DNA of 64,000 nt from Mycoplasmatota bacterium. GTDB taxonomy: Bacteria > Bacillota_I > Bacilli_A > MAG-NZ. A program made the position numbers and the translations under genes. The stretch spans positions 709,501 through 773,500 of the forward strand of contig CP074575.1 in assembly GCA_018394315.1 (NCBI GenBank). Direction: 5' to 3'. Below the pieces are notes generated by a model. The model ran no database searches, had not been told where the DNA came from, and saw only the letters and a list, made by a program, of their open reading frames with translations. Positions 1 through 7,573 of the stretch are shown piece after piece. How positions within the stretch are numbered: the stretch's first letter is position 1; each line of letters begins with the position of its first letter.

Positions 1-2
1 TT

Positions 3-440
3 AGAAACTTTGTTCCTGATGAAGTACGTATTCCAATTTATATCGTTGTTATCGCTTCATTAGTAACAATATTAGAAATGAGTATGAATGCTTTTATGCC
101 AGATTTAGCAGCTGCGTTAGGAACTTTCTTAAAGTTAATCGTAGTTAACTGTCTTATCTTAGGTAGAGCAGAGGCATTCGCTGCAAAGAATAGTCCGGTT
201 AAATCTATTGCTGATGGATTAGGTATGGGGATAGGATTTACATTAGGTATTTCATTTATCGCTGTATTCCGTGAAGTATTAGGTTCTGGTACGATTCTAG
301 GATTTGAAGTAATTCCAGCTGATTTCCAGTTATCAATATTAGGTGGACCAGCTGGTGCGTTCTTAGTGTTCGGTATTTTAGTAGCTCAAGTTACTAAACT
401 AAGAATGATAAAAGCAAAGAAAGCAGAGGTGAATGCGTAA
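3..440 (+). CDS. rnfE: Rnf complex subunit RnfE, 5' partial
   Basis: Integral membrane subunit of the Rnf ferredoxin:NAD+ oxidoreductase, which couples electron transfer to Na+ or H+ translocation. The frame is open from base 3, so the gene starts before the window; an internal Met at base 78 is not the start. The visible part shows the RnfE signatures RIPIYIVVIA and GRAEAFA, the latter around the Cys-bearing helix (VVNCLILGRAEAF), and several hydrophobic helices. It overlaps or abuts rnfA. NqrD is a close homologue; Rnf is preferred because an RnfB-type Fe-S protein follows two genes later. Confidence 0.93.
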   Translation, partial: RNFVPDEVRIPIYIVVIASLVTILEMSMNAFMPDLAAALGTFLKLIVVNCLILGRAEAFAAKNSPVKSIADGLGMGIGFTLGISFIAVFREVLGSGTILGFEVIPADFQLSILGGPAGAFLVFGILVAQVTKLRMIKAKKAEVNA

Positions 441-441
441 T

Positions 442-1017
442 ATGGAATATATCGCTTTAGCTTTTAGTGCTATATTTGTATCTAATGTAGTATTATCGCA
501 GTTTTATGGTTTATGTCCTTTCTTAGGAGTATCAACAAAGAAAAGTTCTGCGTTAAGTATGGGTATGGCTGTTACATTTGTAATCACATTAAGTTCAATG
601 ATTGCTTGGGCAATAGATACATATATCTTATTGCCAAATGATATTAGATATTTGAATACAATCGTGTTTATCTTAGTAATTGCTGCGTTTGTACAATTGG
701 TTGAGATGGTTATTAAAAAATTCTCACCTCCTATATATCAAGCATTAGGTGTTTACTTACCTTTAATCACAACGAACTGTGCGGTATTAGGGGTTGCGAT
801 TGATGCTACTCAAAAGTATAATTATTCATTCGGTAGTACTGTTGTTTATGCTCTTGCAATATCACTTGGATATGCATTAATTATCTTCTTATTCTCTGCA
901 ATTCGAGAAGAGATGGACGCATATCAAATACCCGAAAACTATAAAGGAATTTCTATAGCTTTAATAAGTGCATTCATTATGGCTATGGCATTCATGGGAT
1001 TTGGAGGGATGGTATAA
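442..1017 (+). CDS. rnfA: Rnf complex subunit RnfA
   Basis: Membrane subunit of Rnf that pairs with RnfE; each contributes a Cys-containing half helix to a membrane [2Fe-2S] site in solved Rnf/Nqr structures. The start at 442 gives the typical N-terminus MEYIALAFSAIFVSN followed by SQFYGLCPFLGVS, and a length of 191 residues, normal for the family. An upstream ATG at 433 is possible but sits only 3 bases from the GAGG. Conserved TTNCAVLG lies in the middle. The stop is one base before the rnfB start, so the genes are translationally coupled. Confidence 0.95.
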   Translation: MEYIALAFSAIFVSNVVLSQFYGLCPFLGVSTKKSSALSMGMAVTFVITLSSMIAWAIDTYILLPNDIRYLNTIVFILVIAAFVQLVEMVIKKFSPPIYQALGVYLPLITTNCAVLGVAIDATQKYNYSFGSTVVYALAISLGYALIIFLFSAIREEMDAYQIPENYKGISIALISAFIMAMAFMGFGGMV

Positions 1018-1018
1018 T

Positions 1019-1324
1019 ATGGTTTTAGTAGTTGTATTAGCAGTTTCGCTATCTGTTGTGTTAGCTGCAGTGTTATCATTTGCTTCAAAAGCTCTATATG
1101 TTTATGAAGATCCAAGGCTTCAAGATGTAGTTAGTATGTTACCTCAAGCGAATTGTGGTAACTGCGGGAACCCTGGTTGTAAAGCTATGGGAGAAGCGAT
1201 TTTAGCAGAAGATGCCAAGCTTACATCATGTAAACCTGGTACTCAAGAAATGCGTGAAGCAATCGCAGAATATTTAGCTTCTCATCCTGATGAGGATGGA
1301 GAGTATACAAAGGTTAAAATGTAG
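1019..1324 (+). CDS. rnfB: RnfB, short form lacking the ferredoxin domain
   Basis: RnfB accepts electrons from ferredoxin in Rnf. This 101-residue protein has an N-terminal membrane helix (residues about 1-22) and the [4Fe-4S] domain with Cys in CGNCGNPGC plus a later Cys in TSCKPG. It then stops; RnfB proteins are usually about 190-280 residues and carry further [4Fe-4S] ferredoxin motifs after this point. No CxxCxxC motif appears in any frame before the next gene, so a simple frameshift does not explain the loss. It is the last gene of the operon. The start at 1019 follows directly on the rnfA stop. Confidence 0.85.
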   Translation: MVLVVVLAVSLSVVLAAVLSFASKALYVYEDPRLQDVVSMLPQANCGNCGNPGCKAMGEAILAEDAKLTSCKPGTQEMREAIAEYLASHPDEDGEYTKVKM

Positions 1325-1354
1325 AGAAATGAGCCTTAAAATAGGCTCCTCTAC
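1321..1354 (+). terminator. Hairpin over the rnfB stop codon
   Basis: Inner stem gagcct/aggctc (1331-1336 with 1343-1348) and outer stem gtagag/ctctac (1321-1326 with 1349-1354) with a four-base bulge. No U-tract follows, so it may be a weak terminator or a 3'-end stabiliser of the rnf mRNA. Confidence 0.5.
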
Positions 1355-1377
1355 CAATGATTCTATAAGTCACATTG

Positions 1378-1397
1378 TTTGTAACATTTGGTACGAG
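1378..1397 (+). promoter_or_regulatory. Candidate operator shared with the hydrogenase operon
   Basis: The 20 bases match the reverse complement of the palindrome at 11291-11310 at 18 positions. Core shape is TTTGTAAC-N4-GTACGA, an imperfect inverted repeat with a four-base spacer. It lies about 60 bases upstream of the -35 of the rhodanese/selenoprotein genes. The regulator is unknown; the layout is loosely like a Rex site (TTGTTAA-N4-TTAACAA). Confidence 0.45.
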
Positions 1398-1454
1398 GAA
1401 AAAGGGATATAAGTGCAACACAATGCCATTATTATGTATTTTGTATACAAACCA

Positions 1455-1482
1455 TTGACTATGTTGAATTTGCTGTTATAAT
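1455..1482 (+). promoter_or_regulatory. Sigma-A type promoter for the lipoprotein pair
   Basis: TTGACT (1455-1460), 16-base spacer, TATAAT (1477-1482), then an A-rich leader and a GGGGAG ribosome binding site before the ATG at 1527. Confidence 0.75.
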
Positions 1483-1526
1483 GTTATTGAAAATAAAAAT
1501 AAAATTAAAAAAAGGGGAGAATTACA

Positions 1527-2399
1527 ATGAAAAAATTAGCGTTATTGTTAACAGTTGCTTTAGTATTTTCTTTAGCAGCATGTACTAAAGAAGTAGAGAT
1601 TCCTGAAGAAGTAACTATGGAAAATATTGATCAATTTTTAGAAAGAGACAATGTACAATTAGTTGACCTAAGAAACTACTCAGACAAAATGAGTGCAGGT
1701 TACATTGATGGATTTGAAATTATTTCATTCTTCGAATATTTAGATGGAAATGCGGTTGCTAGAAACGATGGTTGGAACTGGCAAGCAGATAATCTTTTAG
1801 ACCAAGATTTATTAGAAAATTTCTTTGATAAAGAAGCTGATGCTATCTTCATGATGTGTGCTGGTGGAACTAGAGCTGGTTTCGTTAAAGCTGCTTTAGA
1901 AGAAATCGGATACACAAATGCATTTAATATTGGTGGATTCGGTGACTACAAAGGTGAAAACAAAGTTATGGGTGATGGCGTTTATGGTAAATTACCTGCA
2001 GAAGTAACTATGGCTAATGTTGACCAAGTATTAGAAGCTGATGGTGTTCAATTAGTTGACTTAAGAGACTGGGATGACAAAATGAAATCAGGTTACATCG
2101 CTGGATTTGAATTTATTCCTTTCTTCGATTATTTAGAAGTACAAAATGTATTAGTTAGAAATGATGGATGGAATTGGCAAGATGCTAATGTATTAGATTC
2201 TGATATCTTAATGAACTTCTTTGATCAAAATGCAAAAGCTATTTATTTAATGTGTGGTAGTGGAACTAGAGCTGGATTTGTTAAATCTGCACTAGAATCA
2301 TTAGGATATACAAATGTTCATAATGTTGGTGGAATCGCAGATTACGCTGGTGAAAACAAAGTTTTAGGTGACTCAGTATACGTTTGGCCTGCAGCTTAG
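1527..2399 (+). CDS. Lipoprotein with two tandem rhodanese domains
   Basis: Predicted exported lipoprotein of 290 residues. A signal peptide ends at lipobox LAAC with Cys19. Two very similar rhodanese-like domains follow (about 27-153 and 158-284). Each has the VDLR strand, a shared Trp-rich insert (RNDGWNWQ), and an intact active-site loop: CAGGTRAG with Cys111 and CGSGTRAG with Cys243. Rhodaneses carry persulfide or perselenide on this Cys; here the reaction would take place outside the membrane. The gene has its own promoter and is 12 bases before the selenolipoprotein gene, so the two are probably co-expressed. Substrate unknown. The two repeats clearly arose by internal duplication. Confidence 0.85.
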   Translation: MKKLALLLTVALVFSLAACTKEVEIPEEVTMENIDQFLERDNVQLVDLRNYSDKMSAGYIDGFEIISFFEYLDGNAVARNDGWNWQADNLLDQDLLENFFDKEADAIFMMCAGGTRAGFVKAALEEIGYTNAFNIGGFGDYKGENKVMGDGVYGKLPAEVTMANVDQVLEADGVQLVDLRDWDDKMKSGYIAGFEFIPFFDYLEVQNVLVRNDGWNWQDANVLDSDILMNFFDQNAKAIYLMCGSGTRAGFVKSALESLGYTNVHNVGGIADYAGENKVLGDSVYVWPAA

Positions 2400-2411
2400 T
2401 AGGTAGGTAGT

Positions 2412-3077
2412 ATGAAAAAACTATTAACGTTACTCGTGGCGTTAGTATTAGTACTTAGTTTAAGTGCATGTGCTGATTACGCCCAAAATTTCACTGAAAA
2501 TAGTGAAACAAATACAGAAACACCTAAATCAACAGAAACAACTGAATTTGAGAATCAAGCTGGGGTATATACAGTAATGCATATCGCTGGTCATGGAGCT
2601 GAAGTAGAGTCTCCGGTATACGTACTATTTGAGTACCCAACAATGAAGTTTACGAAATATCAAATTGCGTTTACTTCTTGTACTTGACGTCCTGCAGAAA
2701 AAAACTATAAGCAGGTTGCTTATGTTGAATTAAATAACAGGGACGCATCATTAAGATTTATTTCATTTGATGTTGATTCTGATGGAGATTATACTCCAGC
2801 AGTATGGGGAGATTCTTCTCCAATACCACCTTATGGTGATGAAAGTTTAAGAGCTACTGGTAAAACTAAAGAAGATTTTATGACCGACTACATTAACGGA
2901 TTCTTATTAAATAAGAAACCTGAAGATCTAGCAAACGTATCTACTATTGATGATATAAAGGCCCAATATTTAGATGAGATTCCAAATATTGATAGCTATG
3001 CTGGTTCAAGTGTAACAATTAATAATGTCTTAAGAGCTTTTAAAGGATTACAAGAATATCACATGAATAATCAATAA
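2412..3077 (+). CDS. Candidate selenocysteine-containing lipoprotein (UGA at 2685-2687)
   Basis: Reads as a 221-residue protein if the in-frame UGA at codon 92 is decoded as Sec. The signal peptide has lipobox LSAC (Cys20), followed by a Thr/Glu/Ser-rich linker (about 21-48). The predicted redox motif is SCTU, so Cys90-x-Sec92. Downstream of the UGA the frame stays open for 129 further codons to TAA at 3075 and keeps protein-like composition. A hairpin at 2706-2724 with GG in its loop fits a bacterial SECIS. The C-terminal segment (about 193-221: IDSYAGSSVT then NNVLRA) resembles the C-terminus of FMN-binding domains, where SGAT is the flavin attachment motif; this is a weak match. tRNA-Sec, selD, selA and selB follow directly. 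I do not recognise a named family. A conventional gene caller would split it or call it a pseudogene. Confidence 0.8.
2706..2724 (+). promoter_or_regulatory. bSECIS-like hairpin in the lipoprotein mRNA
   Basis: Perfect 6-bp stem ATAAGC/GCTTAT (2707-2712 with 2718-2723), extendable by a U-G pair, with loop AGGTT. The loop GG is 27-28 bases after the UGA, inside the 16-37 base range reported for bacterial SECIS elements, and resembles the AGGTCT loop of E. coli fdhF. An alternative hairpin CCTGC/GCAGG overlaps it. Confidence 0.7.
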
Positions 3078-3083
3078 AGATCA

Positions 3084-3117
3084 AGATCCCCATTATTATG
3101 AGGGTCTTTTCTTTTAC
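3084..3117 (+). terminator. Terminator after the selenolipoprotein gene
   Basis: Stem AGATCC/GGGTCT (3084-3089 with 3102-3107; one U-G pair) followed by a T-rich tract. Confidence 0.7.
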
Positions 3118-3140
3118 TTGAAAATATTTGGTCATATATG

Positions 3141-3169
3141 TTGGAATCGTGGTAATAATATAGTATAAT
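3141..3169 (+). promoter_or_regulatory. Promoter of the tRNA-Sec/sel operon
   Basis: TTGGAA (3141-3146), 17-base spacer, TATAAT (3164-3169), placed 13 bases before the tRNA 5' end. Confidence 0.7.
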
Positions 3170-3182
3170 TTTATGGATACTT

Positions 3183-3279
3183 GGAAGCACTTACGTAACT
3201 GGTGTACGTACTGGTCTTCAACACCAAGTTGTGGGTGTAAAAACTCATGGGTGGGTTCGATTCCCATGTGCTTCCGCCA
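3183..3279 (+). tRNA. selC: tRNA-Sec (anticodon UCA)
   Basis: Selenocysteine tRNA of 97 bases with encoded CCA. It has the unusual bacterial tRNA-Sec form: 8-bp acceptor stem (GGAAGCAC with GTGCTTCC), discriminator G, 6-bp D stem (TACGTA at 3192-3197 and 3205-3210), 5-bp T stem with loop TTCGATT, a long variable arm (TGGGT/ACTCA), and anticodon TCA at 3218-3220. The lower end of the anticodon stem has one apparent C-A mismatch. It is 24 bases upstream of selD with no terminator between them, so it is probably cut out of a selC-selD-selA-selB transcript. Confidence 0.95.
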
Positions 3280-3303
3280 ATAAAAATGAAATGAGGTGAC
3301 ACT

Positions 3304-4329
3304 ATGTCTAGTAAAAAATTTGACTTGATGAAGTTCAGTAGCTGTGGAGGCTGAGCTGGTAAAGTAGGGCCGGGAGTTCTACAAAACATAGTTTCAAATT
3401 TACCTCAACAAATAGATGAAAAACTAATCTGTGGTCTAGAAAACAGTGAGGATGGAGCAGTTTATGAATTAGATAGCGAAAACTATTTAGTCAGTACCTT
3501 AGACTTCTTCTCGCCTAACATTTCTGATCCTTATACATTTGGATTAATTGCAGCCGCCAATGCTCTAAGCGATATTTTTGCAATGGGTGGAGAGATTTTA
3601 TATGCTCTCAACATATTGTCTTTTCCTTCTGAAGTTGAAGAAGAGGCTATAACTGAAATATTAAAAGGTGCTATACATAATGTTAATAAAGCCGGTGGAG
3701 TAGTTGTTGGAGGACATACTACTAAAAACAATGAAATTGTTTATGGGTTGAGTGTAACTGGAAAAGTGAAAAGAAAAAGTATTATGTTAAATAGTAATGC
3801 TAAAGTAAATAATAAGATTATATTGACTAAAAAAATAGGTACTGGTATTTATATGAGTGAGCTTTCTAAGGGTAGTGATGATTATAAGGAAGTTGTTGAA
3901 TCAATGACTACACTTAATAAAGAAGCTGCTGACATTATGATGAATTACAATGTAAGTACATGTACTGACTTAACTGGATTCGGACTTATTGGACATTTAT
4001 CAGAAGTCGCTGTAGCAAGTGACTTATCATTAAATATTTACTTTGATAAACTACCTTTGTTTGATAGGACTCTTGAATTAGTTAATAATACTAACGGTGG
4101 AATGCTTAGAAATATAGAACACTTTAGCAAGTATGTTAATTATGAAAACATTAAGAAAGAGAATATTAATATTTTAGCTGACCCTCAAACCAGTGGTGGA
4201 TTATTTATTTTTGTTGATGAGCAAGATGCGGATGAATTGTTAAAGGAATTACAAGATAAAGGAATTACGCAAGCTAGAGTTATTGGTGAAACAATCGAAA
4301 AAGGTGATAGCTTTATTAATATTTTATAA
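3304..4329 (+). CDS. selD: Selenide, water dikinase SelD, with Sec17
   Basis: Makes selenophosphate from selenide and ATP, the selenium donor for Sec-tRNA. It reads as 341 residues when the UGA at 3352-3354 is decoded as Sec at position 17, the active-site position held by Cys in E. coli SelD. The local motif is SCGGUAGKVGPG. The start at 3304 has ribosome binding site GAGGTGA and is the only one that includes this loop; calling begins falsely at an internal Met (3583) if UGA is taken as stop. Later motifs fit SelD (MGGEILYAL, GGHTT, TDLTGFGLIGH, DPQTSGGL). The protein thus depends on its own product for synthesis. selA begins on the base after its stop. Confidence 0.95.
3364..3382 (+). promoter_or_regulatory. 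bSECIS hairpin in selD
   Basis: Stem GTAG/CTAC (3364-3367 with 3379-3382) extended by two G-U pairs, loop CCGGGAG. The loop G bases lie 18-20 bases after the UGA, close to the spacing in E. coli fdhF. Confidence 0.7.
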
Positions 4330-5718
4330 GTGAGTATGCAAGAGTTATATAGAAAAATACCTCAAGTTTCCAAGTTAATAGAAGATAAATCAGTAAGACA
4401 TTTTTTGTCTTACTTTTATATGGAGGAAATTAAACAAGAAATTGAAGTAGTTTTAAAAGATATAAGAAGTAAGATTAAGAGTGAATTTATTGTAAGTCTT
4501 AATTATGAAGATGTTGTGTCAATGATAACTAATAGATTAAGAATTCATGATCTATACTCTTTAAGACGGGTAATAAATGGAACTGGTACTGTTTTACATA
4601 CTAATTTAGGTAGAGCGGTTATGTCTAAGAATGCAATAGATAATGTTGTTAGAGTATGTAAAGGTTATAGTAATTTAGAGTATGATATTGAAGCTGGTAA
4701 AAGGGGTAGTAGATATGACCACCTAGAAGCTATGGTATCTAAAATAGTTGGTTCTGAATCAGCAGTAGTTGTTAATAATAATGCTGCTGCTACTATGCTT
4801 ACCGTTGCTGCATTTTCAACAAATAAAGAAGCAGTTGTTTCTAGAGGGGAGTTAGTCGAGATTGGTGGTTCATTCAGGATTCCTGAGATCATTGAAGCGA
4901 GTGGTGCTATTTTAAAAGAAGTAGGAACAACTAATAGAACTCACCTAATCGACTATGAAAGAGCAACGAGTGAGAAGACTGGAATGTATTTGAAGGTCCA
5001 TCCATCAAATTACCATATCGATGGTTTTATAAAGAATGTCACTAATAAAGAGATAGTAGAACTAGCTAAAGAAACAAAAGTAATTACATGTGAAGACCTA
5101 GGTAGTGGAGCAATAATTGACTTTTCCAGATACAATTTCTATAAAGAGAATATGGTACAGGAGTCTTTAAAGAGTGGAATAGATTTAGTTACTTTTAGTG
5201 GTGATAAGTTACTAGGTGGACCACAAGCAGGAATTATTGTTGGTAAAAAAGAACTAATTGATAGAATTAAGAAACATCCACTAACAAGGGCTTTTAGGGT
5301 TGGTAAAATGACTATAGCTGCTTTAGAAGCAACACTAAGAGATTATTTAAGTCATCAAACGGTAGTTGAAACTACGCCCACTTTAAGAATGTTATTTGAG
5401 AATAAAGAAGAATTAAGAGCAAAAGCTACTAAATTAACTAATAGAATTAATGAAATAGATTATTTTGATAGTGAGGTCATTCCCGTGAATTCAACAGTAG
5501 GTGGAGGAAGTTTACCTTTAAGTATAATTGAAAGTTATGGGATCTCTATTAAATCAAAAGATATGTCAGTTAATGATCTTGAAAAATTTTTAAGAAAAGG
5601 GAAAAATCCAGTCATTGGATTGATTAATGAAAATAGGTATTACCTTGATGTTAGAACATTGCTTAATGGTGATGATGAGTTGATAGTTAAACAATTAGAG
5701 GAATATAAAAATGAATAA
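4330..5718 (+). CDS. selA: L-seryl-tRNA(Sec) selenium transferase SelA
   Basis: PLP enzyme that converts Ser-tRNA-Sec to Sec-tRNA-Sec using selenophosphate. 462 residues, normal for bacterial SelA. The PLP lysine is in SGDKLLGGPQAG (about Lys293); INGTGTVLHTNLGRA near residue 82 is also typical. A GTG start directly follows the selD stop, with an alternative ATG two codons later. The last 8 bases overlap selB, so the three sel genes are translationally coupled. Confidence 0.96.
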   Translation: MSMQELYRKIPQVSKLIEDKSVRHFLSYFYMEEIKQEIEVVLKDIRSKIKSEFIVSLNYEDVVSMITNRLRIHDLYSLRRVINGTGTVLHTNLGRAVMSKNAIDNVVRVCKGYSNLEYDIEAGKRGSRYDHLEAMVSKIVGSESAVVVNNNAAATMLTVAAFSTNKEAVVSRGELVEIGGSFRIPEIIEASGAILKEVGTTNRTHLIDYERATSEKTGMYLKVHPSNYHIDGFIKNVTNKEIVELAKETKVITCEDLGSGAIIDFSRYNFYKENMVQESLKSGIDLVTFSGDKLLGGPQAGIIVGKKELIDRIKKHPLTRAFRVGKMTIAALEATLRDYLSHQTVVETTPTLRMLFENKEELRAKATKLTNRINEIDYFDSEVIPVNSTVGGGSLPLSIIESYGISIKSKDMSVNDLEKFLRKGKNPVIGLINENRYYLDVRTLLNGDDELIVKQLEEYKNE

Positions 5719-7555
5719 TTTTGTTATTGGTACTGCCGGTCATATTGACCATGGGAAGACATCGTTGATTAAAGCACTAACTGGAATTAATACAGACACT
5801 TTAAAAGAAGAGCAAAGAAGAGGAATAACAATTGACCTTGGATTTTCATATTTGAAACTCTCAGATGATTTAACTGTTGGGATTGTTGATGTTCCAGGCC
5901 ATGAGAAGTTAATCAAGAATATGTTATCTGGTGTATGTGGAATTGACTTGATATTACTAGTTATTGCAGTTGATGATGGCATAATGCCACAAACAAGAGA
6001 ACACTTTGAAATAATAAATTATCTTAATGTAGAGAATATTTTAGTAGTTTTAACTAAGACTGATTTGGTTGATGGGAATAGAGTATCGGAAGTGAAAAAC
6101 GAAGTCAAGAATGAATTTGGTGTATCTAATTTTGTAAATTTCTCTATATATGATGAAAATAGCTATTCTAATGTAAAAGAAGCTATTACTTCTATGCTAG
6201 TTTTTGATGATGAAGATGATACTGATACATTCAGGATGCCGATTGATAGGGTGTTTAATGTCAAGGGACACGGTGTTGTAGTAACGGGGTCTTCTATATC
6301 TGGTAAAGTTAGAATAGGAGATAAACTAGAGGTGTTACCATCCAAAAATATTGTGAGAGTTAAAGGTATCCAAGTTTTTAAAAAGAAGGTTGATATTGCT
6401 TATAAAAAGACGAGGATAGCCTTAAATATTTCAGGAATTAAGCAACAAGACTTAAATAGGGGTAAGATCATTTCTACACCAAATAAACTCATTCCTACGA
6501 AGATATTAGATGTTAAAATTAAATTGTCAAATATTGACGGAGTACTAAAACACTTAGAGAATGTGAAATTTCATTATTTAGCGAGTGAAGTAAAGGCAAA
6601 AATTAAATTGTTTAATATAAAAGAAATAAACAAGGGTGAAGTTGTTTACGGACAATTGTTACTAGAAGAAGAACTTTATGCAGTCAATGGCGATTTAGGT
6701 GTTTTAAGAAAGATAAACCCTAATATTACAGTTGCTGGTGTTGAGATCATTAATGTTCAGGGTAAATTTGCAAACAGAAAAGATAATTCCTATGTCGAAA
6801 AAATAAAGGTAATAGAAGAGGGCGACTTATTTAATATAGTTAGTAGTTATTTAACTAGCAATCTTTTTTCAACCAAGAAGAATTTATTATCTGACTTAGG
6901 AATCAGTGATAATGAACTAAGTAAGCTTGATTTGGATGTTATTAAGGTAGATGATATTTATATTTCAAAAGAGAATTTTAATATCTTCAAGCGAGATGTT
7001 TTGGTTATACTAAATGATTATCATAAGCGAAATAAATATGAATTAGGAATTAATAAGAGTGAACTGTTTAATACATTGGATTTGAGTATTTCTAGTAAAG
7101 CTGCTACTAAATTTTTAGGACTTATAGATGATATTGAAGTAACAGATAAAGTCAAACTTAAATCATTTCAGATAATTCTAAGCAAAGAAGAAAATGTTAT
7201 TGCAGAAAAAATATTAAAGTATGTAGATAGTAATGATTTTAAGCCTCCTAAATATAAGGAGATTGTCGCATTTACAAGTGGTGATAAAGCTATAGAGGTT
7301 TATTTTACGTTAATAAAACAAGGAAAACTAGTAAAATTAGATGATGATATAGTATTAACGAAGCATATGATTTCAAAATTGTTGGAAGTATTGGAATATT
7401 ATTTTGAGAAAAATAATATTCTAACATTAACAGATGCAAGAGAAATCTTAAACTCCTCAAGGAGGTATGTAGTTCCTTATTTAGAATATCTTGATAAGAT
7501 TGGATATACTAAACGAGTTGAGAGTGGAAGAACAAAAAAAGGGGTTGTGAATTAA
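5711..7555 (+). CDS. selB: Selenocysteine-specific elongation factor SelB
   Basis: GTPase that delivers Sec-tRNA-Sec to the ribosome at UGA codons marked by a bSECIS. 614 residues. GTPase motifs appear near the N-terminus: GHIDHGKTSL, DVPGHE and TKTD. EF-Tu-like beta domains follow, and the C-terminal third (from about residue 370) has the size and composition of the winged-helix repeats that bind the SECIS hairpin. It is the last gene of the sel unit and ends in a bidirectional terminator shared with the convergent hydrogenase operon. Confidence 0.96.
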   Translation: MNNFVIGTAGHIDHGKTSLIKALTGINTDTLKEEQRRGITIDLGFSYLKLSDDLTVGIVDVPGHEKLIKNMLSGVCGIDLILLVIAVDDGIMPQTREHFEIINYLNVENILVVLTKTDLVDGNRVSEVKNEVKNEFGVSNFVNFSIYDENSYSNVKEAITSMLVFDDEDDTDTFRMPIDRVFNVKGHGVVVTGSSISGKVRIGDKLEVLPSKNIVRVKGIQVFKKKVDIAYKKTRIALNISGIKQQDLNRGKIISTPNKLIPTKILDVKIKLSNIDGVLKHLENVKFHYLASEVKAKIKLFNIKEINKGEVVYGQLLLEEELYAVNGDLGVLRKINPNITVAGVEIINVQGKFANRKDNSYVEKIKVIEEGDLFNIVSSYLTSNLFSTKKNLLSDLGISDNELSKLDLDVIKVDDIYISKENFNIFKRDVLVILNDYHKRNKYELGINKSELFNTLDLSISSKAATKFLGLIDDIEVTDKVKLKSFQIILSKEENVIAEKILKYVDSNDFKPPKYKEIVAFTSGDKAIEVYFTLIKQGKLVKLDDDIVLTKHMISKLLEVLEYYFEKNNILTLTDAREILNSSRRYVVPYLEYLDKIGYTKRVESGRTKKGVVN

Positions 7556-7573
7556 AATTCACTACCCTTTTTA
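7534..7573. terminator. Bidirectional terminator between selB and hydA
   Basis: Stem GTGAAT/ATTCAC with TAAA loop, extended through a T-T mismatch by GGG/CCC and A-T pairs. A run of A before and T after gives a U-tract on both strands. The selB stop codon and the end of hydA lie within it. Confidence 0.85.

Noticed and set aside
1-1324. Na+-translocating NQR instead of Rnf
   Set aside because: RnfB-type CGNCGNPGC Fe-S protein follows rnfA; NqrF, expected after NqrE, is absent.
1325-1526. Frameshifted ferredoxin domain of RnfB
   Set aside because: No CxxCxxC pattern in any frame; the stretch holds a hairpin, the candidate operator and a promoter.
2685-2687. UGA read as Trp, as in Mycoplasma
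   Set aside because: UGA is the stop codon of metG (50139), yitT (50996), purK (52961) and purM (59813), Trp is written UGG throughout, and Sec machinery with bSECIS hairpins is present.
2412-3077. Pseudogene with a nonsense mutation
   Set aside because: No other damage in the frame, a well-placed bSECIS hairpin, a preceding Cys and the adjacent Sec genes favour recoding. Not fully excluded without homologues.
3040-3389. Minus-strand open frames of 72-75 codons over the tRNA-Sec region
   Set aside because: They run through the tRNA and the selD start and have no ribosome binding site; chance frames.
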